DNA of 64,000 bases from Bryobacterales bacterium (GTDB lineage: Bacteria > Acidobacteriota > Terriglobia > Bryobacterales > Bryobacteraceae), in NCBI GenBank assembly GCA_020851555.1, contig JADZCM010000017.1:62001-126000 (forward strand), given 5' to 3'. Shown here piece after piece: positions 35,024-43,779 of the stretch. A program made the position numbers and the translations under genes. Each line of letters begins with the position of its first letter. Position 1 is the stretch's first letter. Below the pieces are notes generated by a model. It was not told where the DNA came from. It was given only the letters and a program-made list of their open reading frames with translations, and searched no databases.

Positions 35024-35029
35024 ATTGTA
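35024..35029 (-). promoter_or_regulatory. Predicted -10 element (TACAAT) of the sugar-acid kinase operon
   Basis: TACAAT on the minus strand, 15 bases before the ATG at 35008. It lies back to back with the plus-strand TATAAT at 35056 in a 63-base divergent gap. Confidence 0.4.
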
Positions 35030-35055
35030 GGCCCGGACGCCTCGAGCGGCAGGTG

Positions 35056-35061
35056 TATAAT
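35056..35061 (+). promoter_or_regulatory. Predicted -10 element (TATAAT) of the 625-residue exported protein gene
   Basis: A perfect TATAAT 10 bases before the ATG at 35072, with no ribosome site between them. Confidence 0.5.
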
Positions 35062-35071
35062 ACGCGCATCT

Positions 35072-36949
35072 ATGACTACAGGGTTGCTGCGTGGCGCGGT
35101 CTGCATGCTGGCGTCAGCGGCGTTCGCGCTGGCCGCGGACGCCGGCATAGTCGTGAAGACGCCCATGGCGCCTCCCGAGTGGGCGCTGCTGGAACGCGCG
35201 CTGCTGAAGTACAACTCGGAAGCGGCCGAGTGGTTCGCGGCCAAGTATCTCGACGAACGGGGCTATCTGCTCCACACCCCCCGCTGGGGCACCCTGGACG
35301 GCCCGGATGACGCCATCGAGACGTTCTTCAACTGGACTCTTCTGCACGCCCTCGGCGGATCGGACTCGGCGGTGGAACTCTACCAGAAGGCGCAGGAAGG
35401 CCACTGGCGGCAGTATAACGAACTGCGCACCAAGCTGACCGACCTCGCCGCCAACGGGGCCTACTACAAAGAGTTCATCACCATGTCCGACTGGTTCCAC
35501 ACCGGCGAGGGCATGCGGGCGTTCATGCTGCTCGGCCTCTCCCGGCCCAACGACCCGCGCTTTCGCGAACGGATGAAGCGCTTCGCGGGCCTCTACATGG
35601 ACGAGGACCCTGACGCCCCCAACTACGACCCGGTGAACAAGCTCATCAAGAGCATCTGGAACGGCAGCAAGGGGCCCATGATGCGCAAGGCCACGGTGTA
35701 TGACTGGGTGGGCGATCCGGTTCCCGGCCGCTATCACCTGATCCACAGCGGCAAACGCGGCGAGATGCTGGACCTGGAGAAGGCGTACCCCAAGATGCTG
35801 GCCCACTGCAACGAGTACCTGGACAGCGTGGGCGACAATTCGCTGAACCTGGCGGCCACCATGCTCGCCGTGAACGCCTACATGCTCACCGGCGAAGTTA
35901 AGTACCGGAACTGGATCCTCGAATACGTCAACGCCTGGAAGGACCGCACGGCCCAAACCGGCGGGATGATTCCCAGCAACATCGGACTGGACGGCAAGCC
36001 GGGCGGCGAGTACAAGGGGCAATGGTGGAAGGGCACCTACGGTTGGAATTTCACCATCTACGACGGCGAGATCGAACAGATCGCCCATCGCAACTACTTC
36101 ACCGTCGGGCCGTGGACCGGCTTCGCCAACGCTCTGCTGGTCACGGGCGACCAGAGTTACATCGATGTCCTACGGCGGCAGATGGACCTCATCTACGCGC
36201 AGAAGAAGGTGGAGAACGGCCGCACCTTGCTGCCGCAGATGTACGGCGACCCGCGCGGCTATAAGTACGACGGTCCTCCGGGCTGGTATCACTACACCAC
36301 GAACCTGTTCACGGACCGGCTGGCCGAGATCTACATGTGGTCGATGGACCGCAAGGACCTGGAACGCGTGCCGCTCACCGGCTGGATCGGCTTCCTGGAA
36401 GGCAAGGATCCGGAATACCCGGCGAGGACACTCCAGGCGGAGTTCGCGCGCGTGCAGAAGAAACTGGCGATCCTGCGCGAGGACAACACGACAGCCGATA
36501 CCCGGCTGGCCGACTACCTGCTCGACTACAACCCGGTCGAGACCAACGGGCTGATGAACCTGATGCTCGGCGGCTACATCGCCTCGGGAAGCCGGCAGTG
36601 GACCCTGCATTCCCGTTTCCGCTATTTCGATCCGGCCAGGCGCCGCGCCGGAGCGCCGGAGGACGTCGGCGCTCTGGTCGAGCGGCTGTCCGCGGACGCG
36701 GCGGCGGTGACCCTGGTCAATCTGAACCCCGTGCAACCGCGGGACCTGATCGTGCAAGCCGGCGCTTTTGGCGAGCACAACTTCGATTCGGTGACGGCCG
36801 GCGGCGTGACGACGCAGGTCGGCGGGCCGCTGCTGGCCGTCCGCCTGGAACCGGGCAGCGGTGCGCGCCTGGAATTCAAGATGGCGAGGTACAAGAACCA
36901 GCCCACTCTGGCCTTCCCCTGGGACCGCGGCTGGTACGGGAAGAAGTAG
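35072..36949 (+). CDS. Large exported protein of unknown function, alpha-barrel hydrolase-like
   Basis: A 625-residue exported protein (leader GAVCMLASAAFALAADA). The body is rich in Trp, Tyr and Asp within helix-like segments (TFFNWTLLHALGG, MSDWFHTGEGMRAFMLLG, WTGFANALLVTGDQSYIDVL), as in six-hairpin (alpha/alpha) glycosidases and related lyases, and it ends in a beta-rich C-terminal domain (TLVNLNPVQPRDLIVQAGAFG). No catalytic pair could be assigned, so the fold is a guess from pattern. The ATG is set by the adjacent TATAAT box. The frame is open far upstream, but that would run through the kinase gene. Confidence 0.7.
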   Translation: MTTGLLRGAVCMLASAAFALAADAGIVVKTPMAPPEWALLERALLKYNSEAAEWFAAKYLDERGYLLHTPRWGTLDGPDDAIETFFNWTLLHALGGSDSAVELYQKAQEGHWRQYNELRTKLTDLAANGAYYKEFITMSDWFHTGEGMRAFMLLGLSRPNDPRFRERMKRFAGLYMDEDPDAPNYDPVNKLIKSIWNGSKGPMMRKATVYDWVGDPVPGRYHLIHSGKRGEMLDLEKAYPKMLAHCNEYLDSVGDNSLNLAATMLAVNAYMLTGEVKYRNWILEYVNAWKDRTAQTGGMIPSNIGLDGKPGGEYKGQWWKGTYGWNFTIYDGEIEQIAHRNYFTVGPWTGFANALLVTGDQSYIDVLRRQMDLIYAQKKVENGRTLLPQMYGDPRGYKYDGPPGWYHYTTNLFTDRLAEIYMWSMDRKDLERVPLTGWIGFLEGKDPEYPARTLQAEFARVQKKLAILREDNTTADTRLADYLLDYNPVETNGLMNLMLGGYIASGSRQWTLHSRFRYFDPARRRAGAPEDVGALVERLSADAAAVTLVNLNPVQPRDLIVQAGAFGEHNFDSVTAGGVTTQVGGPLLAVRLEPGSGARLEFKMARYKNQPTLAFPWDRGWYGKK

Positions 36950-36958
36950 CGGCCGCGC

Positions 36959-37681
36959 TCAGCCGGCGTCCGAGAGCAATCCCGCCGGGAGCCACTCCGT
37001 GAACTTGCCGCGCGTCAGGCCGGGGCCCCGCATCCAGGACTGGTCCGGCTCCGGGTCGCGCAGAACTTCCGCCACTGTCTTCAGCCGGGGCATCGGCTCC
37101 GAACTGACGCTTCCGGCCTTGGTGCGCCACATCAGGCGCCGCTCGCGAAGGATGGCCTCGACGACCTGGTTGGTGATCTGGCAGTCGCCCACCACGTAGT
37201 CCATCACCCTCTGGTAGTTGCCTTCACGCCATTGCCGGGGGGCGTCGGCGGCCTTCATCAGCTTGGTTTGAGGCACGCCCATGGCCTGGCCGGCCGCGGC
37301 CAGGCTCACCGGAAATCCGCGCTGGTTGAAGAACTGGAACATGGGATCGTACAGAGCCAGGGCCACGCGGGCGGCGGTCTCCATGTCGCCGGCGTTGTGC
37401 CCAATCCAGCGCAGGTCGAAGCTGAGACCGTTCCAGGCGTAGACCTGCCAGCCGTCCTGTTGCCTCTCGAGCAGGAAAGCAAGCAACTCACGCGCCTTGG
37501 ACCGGTCCATTTCGACCGTCGGCGCGCCCTCCGGCCCGCGGGTGTACCATAGCCGGCGGGCTCCTCCGGCTTCCACGGCCGCCGCCACCGCGAGGCGAAA
37601 CGGCGCGTAGTCCATCAGGTCCTCGCCCGGCTTGAGATCGAACACGTCGGAGATCTCGACGTCGAAACTAAGATGTCTCAT
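36959..37681 (-). CDS. DEDDy-type 3'-5' exonuclease, PolB-like
   Basis: A 240-residue RNase H-fold exonuclease. The acidic motifs are LSFDVEISD near the N-terminus, WNGLSFDLRWIG in the middle and MDYVVGDCQITN, where Tyr and Asp are spaced as in DEDDy enzymes (Yx3D). It is a stand-alone proofreading-type nuclease similar to predicted PolB-like exonucleases; no polymerase domain follows. The ATG 37681 starts just before the first motif; upstream in-frame sequence overlaps the GT gene and is rejected. It overlaps that glycosyltransferase gene by 14 bases. Confidence 0.75.
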   Translation of the reverse strand: MRHLSFDVEISDVFDLKPGEDLMDYAPFRLAVAAAVEAGGARRLWYTRGPEGAPTVEMDRSKARELLAFLLERQQDGWQVYAWNGLSFDLRWIGHNAGDMETAARVALALYDPMFQFFNQRGFPVSLAAAGQAMGVPQTKLMKAADAPRQWREGNYQRVMDYVVGDCQITNQVVEAILRERRLMWRTKAGSVSSEPMPRLKTVAEVLRDPEPDQSWMRGPGLTRGKFTEWLPAGLLSDAG

Positions 37682-38570
37682 GTTCCCTTCTCCCGCCGCG
37701 GGGCTGTCCGCCGGCCCAGGCGTAGAGCATTCCGGCCACGGTTGCCGCCTGGCTCGCGGCGAGGAGCAGGCACAGAGCGAGCCCGCGCCAATTGGGTTCA
37801 CGCCGGAGGCCGGCAGTCAGCAGGCCGAGATACCAGGAGACCGGACTGTAGCCTGGAACGCGCAGACCCTTGCGCCTGCATGCCAGCCGGAACCGGCCGG
37901 TGCCGGAGCCGTACAGGAAATGCAGCCGGAGGAACCGGACCGGAGTCAGAGGGTGCATGTGGCGGACCACCGCTTCCGGAGCGGAGACGAAGGGCCTGCC
38001 GCTGGCCGCCCAACGGTAGCAGAACTCCCGGTCCTCTCCGAATCGCAGACTCCCGTCGAACCCGCCGAGTTCCCGGAACCCGGCGGCGGGAACGGCCATG
38101 TTGTTTGTGGCATAGAAGGCCCCGTCTATCACGGCCGGATTGTAGTGCGCATAAAGGTAGTCCGCGAGAAGTTGCGTGGCTTCCGCCGCCAGGTTGCCCG
38201 AGACCCCATTCACGGTCTTGCCGCCGCAGACGGCGCCGGGGGACCGCTGCAATGCCTGGGCCATCCCGGCCAGCCAGCCGGCGTCCGGCTCGCAATCGTC
38301 GTCCGTGAAGGCGAGAGCCGCGCCTCCAGCCGCGCCGGCCCCGCGGTTGCGGGCCGCAGCGGGGCCGGCGTTGGCCTGCCGCAGCAGACTCACCCGCAGT
38401 TGCCCGCGGAATTCCGCGACCAGGGCGTCCAGTGGAACCGGGCTGCCGTCGTCGACGACGATCACCTCGAACCTCTCGCGGGGAAACCGCTGGCCCGCGA
38501 TCGCACTGAGCAGCCGCTTCAGCCTCTCCGGCCGGTCATAGGACGGGATGACGATGGAGAACTCAAGCAC
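37668..38570 (-). CDS. Family 2 glycosyltransferase with C-terminal membrane segment
   Basis: A 300-residue GT2 enzyme. FSIVIPSYDRPERLKRLLSA, VIVVDDGSPVPL and ALAFTDDDCEPDAGWL provide the nucleotide- and metal-binding motifs, and RFGEDREFCYRWAASG the acceptor-side ED motif. A hydrophobic stretch near residues 262-285 (GLALCLLLAASQAATVAGML) suggests membrane association. It is probably involved in surface polysaccharide or glycoprotein assembly. The neighbour upstream (38616-39374) is another glycosyltransferase-like gene on the same strand, 45 bases away. Confidence 0.88.
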   Translation of the reverse strand: MLEFSIVIPSYDRPERLKRLLSAIAGQRFPRERFEVIVVDDGSPVPLDALVAEFRGQLRVSLLRQANAGPAAARNRGAGAAGGAALAFTDDDCEPDAGWLAGMAQALQRSPGAVCGGKTVNGVSGNLAAEATQLLADYLYAHYNPAVIDGAFYATNNMAVPAAGFRELGGFDGSLRFGEDREFCYRWAASGRPFVSAPEAVVRHMHPLTPVRFLRLHFLYGSGTGRFRLACRRKGLRVPGYSPVSWYLGLLTAGLRREPNWRGLALCLLLAASQAATVAGMLYAWAGGQPRGGRREHETS

Positions 38571-38615
38571 CAGAGACGGCCACGCCTCTCCCGGAATCTT
38601 GGGACGCCACGACTC

Positions 38616-39374
38616 TCATTCGACGGCGGCCTCTACCTCAGGATACAGCCCGAACTCCGCTCGCATCCCTGGTGTCAGAGACCGGTGGTAAAGAACCCGC
38701 CGCAGCAGGCGCTTGACCGGATTCCGGGGCCACAGGATTCCCGCGTAGTCGTTCATGTTGTCTCCGTGGGAGATCAGGTAGACGGCGCCCGGAAACGGCA
38801 GAGGGCTCAGGGGCGTCCCGCGCTCGCGCATGTGGCGCACGGCCTGCGAATGGCGGTAAAACCAGTCTCTGGCCGGCAGAGGCGGCAACTCCAGGAGGTC
38901 CCTCCTGTAGATGTGGCTGCTGCCGCACCACTGGTGAAACCGTCTCCTCTCCACGTGCACACTCTCCAATCCCTCACGCCAGAAATAGCCCCTGTTGATG
39001 TACCAGCCATTCGCGTCCGGGTGCCGGGCGGCGTGCGCCGCCAGCCGGTTACTGACGCAGTCATCCGCATCCAGGAGCATCACGTGGGCCGGCCTCAGGG
39101 CCAGCGCGCGGTGGAGACCGGTGAGGGTCTTGCTCGCGCAATCCCTGATCCGTTCCCCCAGGTCCGGTCCGGGCGGAGGGAAGTCCACCCTGAGGTACTC
39201 CACGCGCTCGTCCTCAAAGCCGATGTCCGGAATGTCGTGGCAGGCGACCACCGCGCGGAAATCCGGACACGTCTGCGCGCAGACCGAGCGCAACGTGCGC
39301 CGGACCAGGCGCGTGACCCGGTCCCACGAGTTCGACGCCGCGGCGCTTTTGAGCGGCACCACGAAGGCCAGCAT
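38616..39374 (-). CDS. Glycosyltransferase-like protein (GT-A fold)
   Basis: A 252-residue protein with a GT-A-like start (LAFVVPLKSAAASNSWDRVTRLV) and a metal-binding LLDADDCVSNRLAAH. The rest is divergent, with WCGSSHIYRRDLLELP resembling acceptor regions of family 2-type enzymes. It lacks the usual ED-x-x-C motif, so its activity is less certain than that of its neighbour. It shares strand and close spacing with the GT2 gene downstream. Confidence 0.7.
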   Translation of the reverse strand: MLAFVVPLKSAAASNSWDRVTRLVRRTLRSVCAQTCPDFRAVVACHDIPDIGFEDERVEYLRVDFPPPGPDLGERIRDCASKTLTGLHRALALRPAHVMLLDADDCVSNRLAAHAARHPDANGWYINRGYFWREGLESVHVERRRFHQWCGSSHIYRRDLLELPPLPARDWFYRHSQAVRHMRERGTPLSPLPFPGAVYLISHGDNMNDYAGILWPRNPVKRLLRRVLYHRSLTPGMRAEFGLYPEVEAAVE

Positions 39375-39396
39375 CGGGAGATTGGCCGGTCCTCCC

Positions 39397-40242
39397 TCAG
39401 CTCCTGAGCTTGCGGATCTGGATGGGCTTGCGGCCCCAGGGCGCCGGCTGAAACATGTCCTTACGGGTCAGCCCGAGTTCCCTGGCGGTGGCGATCGACC
39501 AGTCGATCGGATTGATTCTGGCGCCCTGGCTGCTCGCCCCGAAGCAGAACTTGACGCCCTCGGACTTGGCCATCTTAAGAAACGGCATGGTCGGCAGCTT
39601 GACGCTGGAGTCGATCTCAACGGCGGTGTTGGTGTTCTTACAGCACAGGACCACCCGGCGCATGCGCTCTTCGGTCCACATCTTCTCCAGGTCCGCGCTG
39701 AACTTGCGCGTCACCCACATGGGGTGGGACCAGATGTCGAGGGGAGTCGTCTCCAGAATCTCGACGATCCAGTCCACGTACCACTTCATGAAGGCCTCGG
39801 GATCGTTGCCCGGATCGTACGCGGCAGAGAACGCCTTGATGCGCTTGCCGTTGGCATCGCGCACCGTCCAGGAATCCGTAAGAACGTAGTCCAGTTGAGC
39901 CAGCACTTCCTTGGAGAAGCAAGGCACCCAGTCGATCCATTCGGCCTGGGCGCCGATGTAGACGCCCTTGTCCTTCAGCTTTTCGATCCAGCCCAGCAAC
40001 TCCTTGTCGTTGGAGAGAACGACCGGGTATTCATTCTCCTTCGTACCGGCGTGTTCCAGAACTCCGTACTTGACGCCGCGCTCCCTGGAAGTGGCGGCCA
40101 CCTGGTCGATGGTCAAGCTGTTCAGGTGGACGTGGTAGTCCTCGAGCGGAAAATCCAGTCCGGACGGAGAGGTCTGCGCCGCCGCGGGCAGAGCGGCCGC
40201 AGCGGCCGCTCCCAGGAAATCACGTCTTGTGCTCTCGCTCAC
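39397..40242 (-). CDS. Tat-exported PHP-like metal-dependent hydrolase
   Basis: A 281-residue protein with a Tat leader (STRRDFLGAAAAAALP) and a PHP-type beginning DYHVHLNSLT, where His-x-His would bind metal; further candidate ligands are EHAGTKEN and IWSHPMW. This suggests a TIM-barrel-like phosphoesterase or hydrolase, exported. The start is GTG with AAGGAG 6 bases upstream. It lies 18 bases after the Gfo/Idh/MocA gene and probably forms a unit with it. The reaction is unknown. Confidence 0.7.
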   Translation of the reverse strand: MSESTRRDFLGAAAAAALPAAAQTSPSGLDFPLEDYHVHLNSLTIDQVAATSRERGVKYGVLEHAGTKENEYPVVLSNDKELLGWIEKLKDKGVYIGAQAEWIDWVPCFSKEVLAQLDYVLTDSWTVRDANGKRIKAFSAAYDPGNDPEAFMKWYVDWIVEILETTPLDIWSHPMWVTRKFSADLEKMWTEERMRRVVLCCKNTNTAVEIDSSVKLPTMPFLKMAKSEGVKFCFGASSQGARINPIDWSIATARELGLTRKDMFQPAPWGRKPIQIRKLRS

Positions 40243-40260
40243 TCCGGTCTCCTTTTCCGG

Positions 40261-41484
40261 CTACGCCGGCCGGGCGGTCTTGCCGTCCCAAGTGAACGAG
40301 CGGCCCTGCTGGATGGCCAGCAGCGCGATCAGACAGGGCAGCGTTGCGTTGAAGCCGATCTCGACGTCGGAGACGGGCCGCTTCCGGCTCTTGACGCAGT
40401 CGAGGAAGTTGCGGGTGTGAGCCGTGGTGTCCGGATCGTTCTCGTAATCTTCCTTGACGTCCACGGTCTTCGCCTCGATGGGCGGGGGCGGAGGCGGTCC
40501 GCCGGGCATGCCGCGGCCCTGGACGGGAAAAACATGATACCCGGAGCGGTTGACGTGCAGCACGCCCCGGGGCCCGTAGAACCAGTTGCCCTGCATATTG
40601 AAGGCGGCGTTGGGCGGGACCACGTTGCTGAACGACATGACGAAGTTGTCGTACTGCCAGGAACAGGCGAAGGTGTCCGGAACCTGCTCCAGATCCCGCG
40701 CCGCGCTGACGTATTGCGCCGAGGCGCTGGTGAGCAGCGGCCCTTTGCTGTCGCTGTTGAGGTACAGCATGGCGATGTCGGTGAGATGGACGCCCCAGTC
40801 GGTGACCAGCCCGCCTCCATAGGCGTAAAACGCCCGCCACATCCTCCGCATCGGCGAGTACGGGCGCCTCGGAGCGGGGCCCTGCCACATGTCCCAATCC
40901 AGTTCCGGCGGTGGAGGCGCCGCCGGCTGCGGCGCCTGGTTGTAGGAGCCTGGCTGAAGACATACGGCGTGCGTCACCTTGCCGAGCAGGCCGCTCTGGA
41001 CGAGCCTGGCGGCTTCCTGAAAGTGCTGGCCGCTGCGCTGTTGCGTGCCCAACTGAACCACGCGGTTATACTTGCGGGCTGCTTGAACCATGCTCAAGCC
41101 TCCCTCCACGGTGTTGGAGATCGGCTTCTCCACGTAGACGTCCTTGCCCGCGGCGCAGGCGTCAACCGTAATGGGACCGTGCCAGTGATCCGGCGTGGCC
41201 ACCAGAACGGCGTCGATGTCCTTGCGGTCGAGCAGCCGGCGGTAGTCGGCGAAGGTCTCGATCTTGCCGCCGACCTTCTGCGCGGAGGCGGCCAGCGTCT
41301 TCTTGTTCACGTCGGCCATGGCGACGAAAGCGCAGTCGGCGTGCTTGGCGAAGCAACCCCAAACCGTCATGCCGCGCCAGCCGGGCCCGATGAGGCCCAT
41401 CTGGATTCTATCGTTGGCTCCGCGGATGGTCTGCGAAACCGCAGCGGCGGCGGATACCGTTATGAAAGTACGTCTGCTCTGCAT
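40261..41484 (-). CDS. Tat-exported Gfo/Idh/MocA-family sugar oxidoreductase
   Basis: A 407-residue NAD(P)-dependent sugar dehydrogenase. A Tat leader (QSRRTFITVSAAAAV) precedes the Rossmann domain (MGLIGPGWRGMTVWGCF), followed by DVYVEKPISNTVEGG with the EKP motif. The C-terminal substrate domain contains an HLTDIAMLYLN segment. The ATG 41484 is preferred because AAGGAG lies 7 bases upstream. In related bacteria such exported enzymes make 3-keto sugars; the DUF1080 gene upstream fits that scheme. Confidence 0.9.
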   Translation of the reverse strand: MQSRRTFITVSAAAAVSQTIRGANDRIQMGLIGPGWRGMTVWGCFAKHADCAFVAMADVNKKTLAASAQKVGGKIETFADYRRLLDRKDIDAVLVATPDHWHGPITVDACAAGKDVYVEKPISNTVEGGLSMVQAARKYNRVVQLGTQQRSGQHFQEAARLVQSGLLGKVTHAVCLQPGSYNQAPQPAAPPPPELDWDMWQGPAPRRPYSPMRRMWRAFYAYGGGLVTDWGVHLTDIAMLYLNSDSKGPLLTSASAQYVSAARDLEQVPDTFACSWQYDNFVMSFSNVVPPNAAFNMQGNWFYGPRGVLHVNRSGYHVFPVQGRGMPGGPPPPPPIEAKTVDVKEDYENDPDTTAHTRNFLDCVKSRKRPVSDVEIGFNATLPCLIALLAIQQGRSFTWDGKTARPA

Positions 41485-41591
41485 CTTGTTTCTCCTTGGC
41501 AACACGCGCTTCGGCCCGTCCTCTCGGGTTCCAACTCACAGCCGGACATCGAACTGAAGCTCACGCCGCGTCCCGAAGGCCGCGTCACGTC

Positions 41592-42464
41592 CTACTTGTC
41601 GGGCAGTTCCTTGACCGCGATGACGCGCCAGCGCCAGAAGGCGCCCGGCCTCCAGCGGTTTCCAACGTGGATCTGGATGGCGATCATCCCGTCCTCGGCC
41701 CCGTCGGTGGCGTGGTTCGCGGTATCGGTGCCTTGGAACATGATTTCATCGTTGAGCCAGGTCGTAATGCGCGGCGGATTGCCCTCGACCCGTGCGCGGA
41801 CCGCGTTCCACTCCTCGCGCTTCCAGGCGCGCTGCCACGCCGCGGTGCGCTGGGCCTGTATGGCCTGGCGCTGCTCCGCAGTGAGCGCGTCCCAGCCGGG
41901 GCCGTTCATGTTCACGCCCTGGAGCCTCTCTCCGTAAATGCCGGCGACCATGGTCCCGCCGGGCAGGTAATCCAGCATGACCTGGTATCCGCCGCCGGCC
42001 TCATCGGTGCGAAGGAACAAGCCGCTGTCACAGCCCCAGTCCGGCTTGACCTCCATGTAAACCTCCACGTTCCGGTACCGCTTGTCGGTAAGCAGGACGC
42101 CGCCCTGTCCGAAAGGCTGCTGCGTTCCGATCAGAATGCCGTGCAAAACCCGGTAGTCCGGCGTCGTGCCGTGGTGATTGGTCTTGCTGACGTGCCAGCC
42201 GGTAAGATCCTTCCCGTTGAAAATGGACGTGAACCCCACGGGGATCTTCGGCAGGGGATCCTCGTTCACCTGTGGAAGAGCGGCCACGCCGCGGCCGCCG
42301 GCGCGCGCGGGAGCGGCTGCCTGCTGACCGCCGCGGGCAGGCCCGGCCCCAGCCTGGGCGCCGGGTCCCGGTTGCCCGCCTCCGCGCTGCTGAGCCAACA
42401 GAGGAAGCATCACCAGCGCCGGAATCGCGGCGCAGGCGAGAGCGCAAAGCAATGTCTTACGCAT
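41592..42464 (-). CDS. Exported DUF1080 protein (3-keto-disaccharide hydrolase family)
   Basis: A 290-residue exported protein with a signal peptide (ALACAAIPALVMLPLLAQ) and an Ala/Gly/Arg-rich linker to about residue 75. The DUF1080 concanavalin-like domain follows: FTSIFNGKDLTGWHVSK, VEVYMEVKPDWGCDSGLFLR and TWLNDEIMFQGTD. The family is named for hydrolysis of 3-keto glycosides. It lies upstream of the Gfo/Idh/MocA gene on the same strand (107-base gap). AAAGGA precedes the ATG. Confidence 0.88.
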   Translation of the reverse strand: MRKTLLCALACAAIPALVMLPLLAQQRGGGQPGPGAQAGAGPARGGQQAAAPARAGGRGVAALPQVNEDPLPKIPVGFTSIFNGKDLTGWHVSKTNHHGTTPDYRVLHGILIGTQQPFGQGGVLLTDKRYRNVEVYMEVKPDWGCDSGLFLRTDEAGGGYQVMLDYLPGGTMVAGIYGERLQGVNMNGPGWDALTAEQRQAIQAQRTAAWQRAWKREEWNAVRARVEGNPPRITTWLNDEIMFQGTDTANHATDGAEDGMIAIQIHVGNRWRPGAFWRWRVIAVKELPDK

Positions 42465-42614
42465 AACGTTCGTCCTTTCTGCTGCCTGACATCCCAGGGA
42501 TATTCACCGCAAACCTGCTCCTGTATCGGACCGCTCCGCTGCATCTCGATCCACCGGCCGGGCATGTCCGCCCGCCGGCCAAGTCAGGCAAGAGTCAGGC
42601 TCCCTCCCTTGGAC

Positions 42615-42632
42615 CTAAGAAGTATATCTTAG
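42615..42632. repeat. Operator-like palindrome in a 277-base intergenic region
   Basis: CTAAGA and TCTTAG flank a 6-base AT-rich centre (AGTATA), forming an 18-base inverted repeat between the divergent DUF1080 and UroD-like genes. On the minus strand the centre reads TATACT. No other feature was found in 42465-42741 apart from the ribosome site before 42742. Confidence 0.4.
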
Positions 42633-42741
42633 CTGCGCATTGGGCGCGCCGCTCCGGCCGTGTCCCGGCGTAGTCCCGGTCCCGGACGGAAAGATCGAAG
42701 CCCGCCGGTGATGTTACGATCGTCCTGAAACGGAGGCGCCA

Positions 42742-43758
42742 GTGAACAGCCGGGAGAGGGTACTGACAGCGTTGAACGGGGGCGTCCCCGACCGCTTGCC
42801 TTGCCTTCCCATCACCATGATGTTCGCCGCCGATGCGGCGGGCGTCCGTTACGCCGGCTACGCCCGCGATCACCGCGTGCTGGCCGAGGCACAGGTCCGT
42901 ACCGCCGAGCAGTTCGGCTTCGACTACGTGTCGGCCATTTCCGATCCGGCCAGGGAGGCTGCCGACTTCGGGGCGAAACTGACGTGGTTCGAAGATCAGC
43001 CTCCCGATCTCAGCGAGGCCGATTCACTGCTCGCGGACAAAGCCCTTCTGGGGCGCCTGCCGCGCCTGGACGACGTCCGTGGCGGCCGAACGGAGGACCG
43101 GATCCGGGGGGTGGAGCTGCTTCGCCGCCGGGTCGGGGAGGAAAAGCTAGTCGAAGGCTGGGTGGAGGGGCCGTGCGCGGAAGCCGCCGACCTCCGCGGG
43201 ATCAACCGCCTCATGCTGGACTTCACGGACGACCCGGAGTTCGTAAGGGAACTGTTCGAATTCGTCGTCGAAAACGGCATCTCCTTCGCGCGAGCCCAGA
43301 CGGCGGCCGGAGCCGACATCATCGGTGTGGGAGATGCAGCGGCCTCGCTGGTCGGGCCCCGCCTCTACGAGGAGTTCGTCTGGCCCGCCGAGAAGCGGCT
43401 GGTGGAGGCAATTCAAGCAGGGGGCGGCCGCGTACGTCTTCACATCTGCGGCAACACCCGCCGGATCCTCGGCGGCATGGGACGGCTGGGGTGCGACCTG
43501 ATCGACCTGGATTTCCCCGTGCCTGTGCGGGAGGCCCGCGAGAAGATGGGGCCGCGCCAGGTGTTGGCCGGCAATATCGACCCGGTCAGGGTGCTGCGGG
43601 ACGGGACTCCGGAGGGGATCAGCGAGGCGATCGGAGCCTGTCACCGCGAGGCCGGCGCCCGCTACATCGTGGCTGCCGGCTGCGAAGTGCCCCGCGGCAC
43701 TCCGCATGCCAACGTCCGGGCGCTGGTGGAATACGCGCGCTCCCACGCGCCGGTGTAG
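42742..43758 (+). CDS. Uroporphyrinogen decarboxylase/MtaA-family methyltransferase-like protein
   Basis: A 338-residue UroD-superfamily protein. The N-terminal SRERVLTALNGGVPDRLP and LHICGNTRRILGG (with the HxCGN zinc-type motif of MtaA/CmuA methyltransferases) and VLAGNIDPVRVL place it nearer the cobamide-dependent methyltransferase branch than HemE. It may move a methyl group to or from a corrinoid protein or thiol. Start is GTG with GGAGG upstream. No corrinoid protein gene is next to it; a cobalamin uptake operon lies 11 kb away. Confidence 0.82.
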   Translation: MNSRERVLTALNGGVPDRLPCLPITMMFAADAAGVRYAGYARDHRVLAEAQVRTAEQFGFDYVSAISDPAREAADFGAKLTWFEDQPPDLSEADSLLADKALLGRLPRLDDVRGGRTEDRIRGVELLRRRVGEEKLVEGWVEGPCAEAADLRGINRLMLDFTDDPEFVRELFEFVVENGISFARAQTAAGADIIGVGDAAASLVGPRLYEEFVWPAEKRLVEAIQAGGGRVRLHICGNTRRILGGMGRLGCDLIDLDFPVPVREAREKMGPRQVLAGNIDPVRVLRDGTPEGISEAIGACHREAGARYIVAAGCEVPRGTPHANVRALVEYARSHAPV

Positions 43759-43779
43759 GCGCACGCCGCCGGCGTAACC

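Noticed and set aside
38995..41937. Long open frame (about 980 codons) on the plus strand
   Set aside because: It runs antisense through several well-supported genes and shows no domain or ribosome site.
42742..43758. Assignment as HemE (heme biosynthesis)
   Set aside because: The HICGN motif and divergent N-terminus fit the MtaA/CmuA branch better, and no heme gene is nearby.
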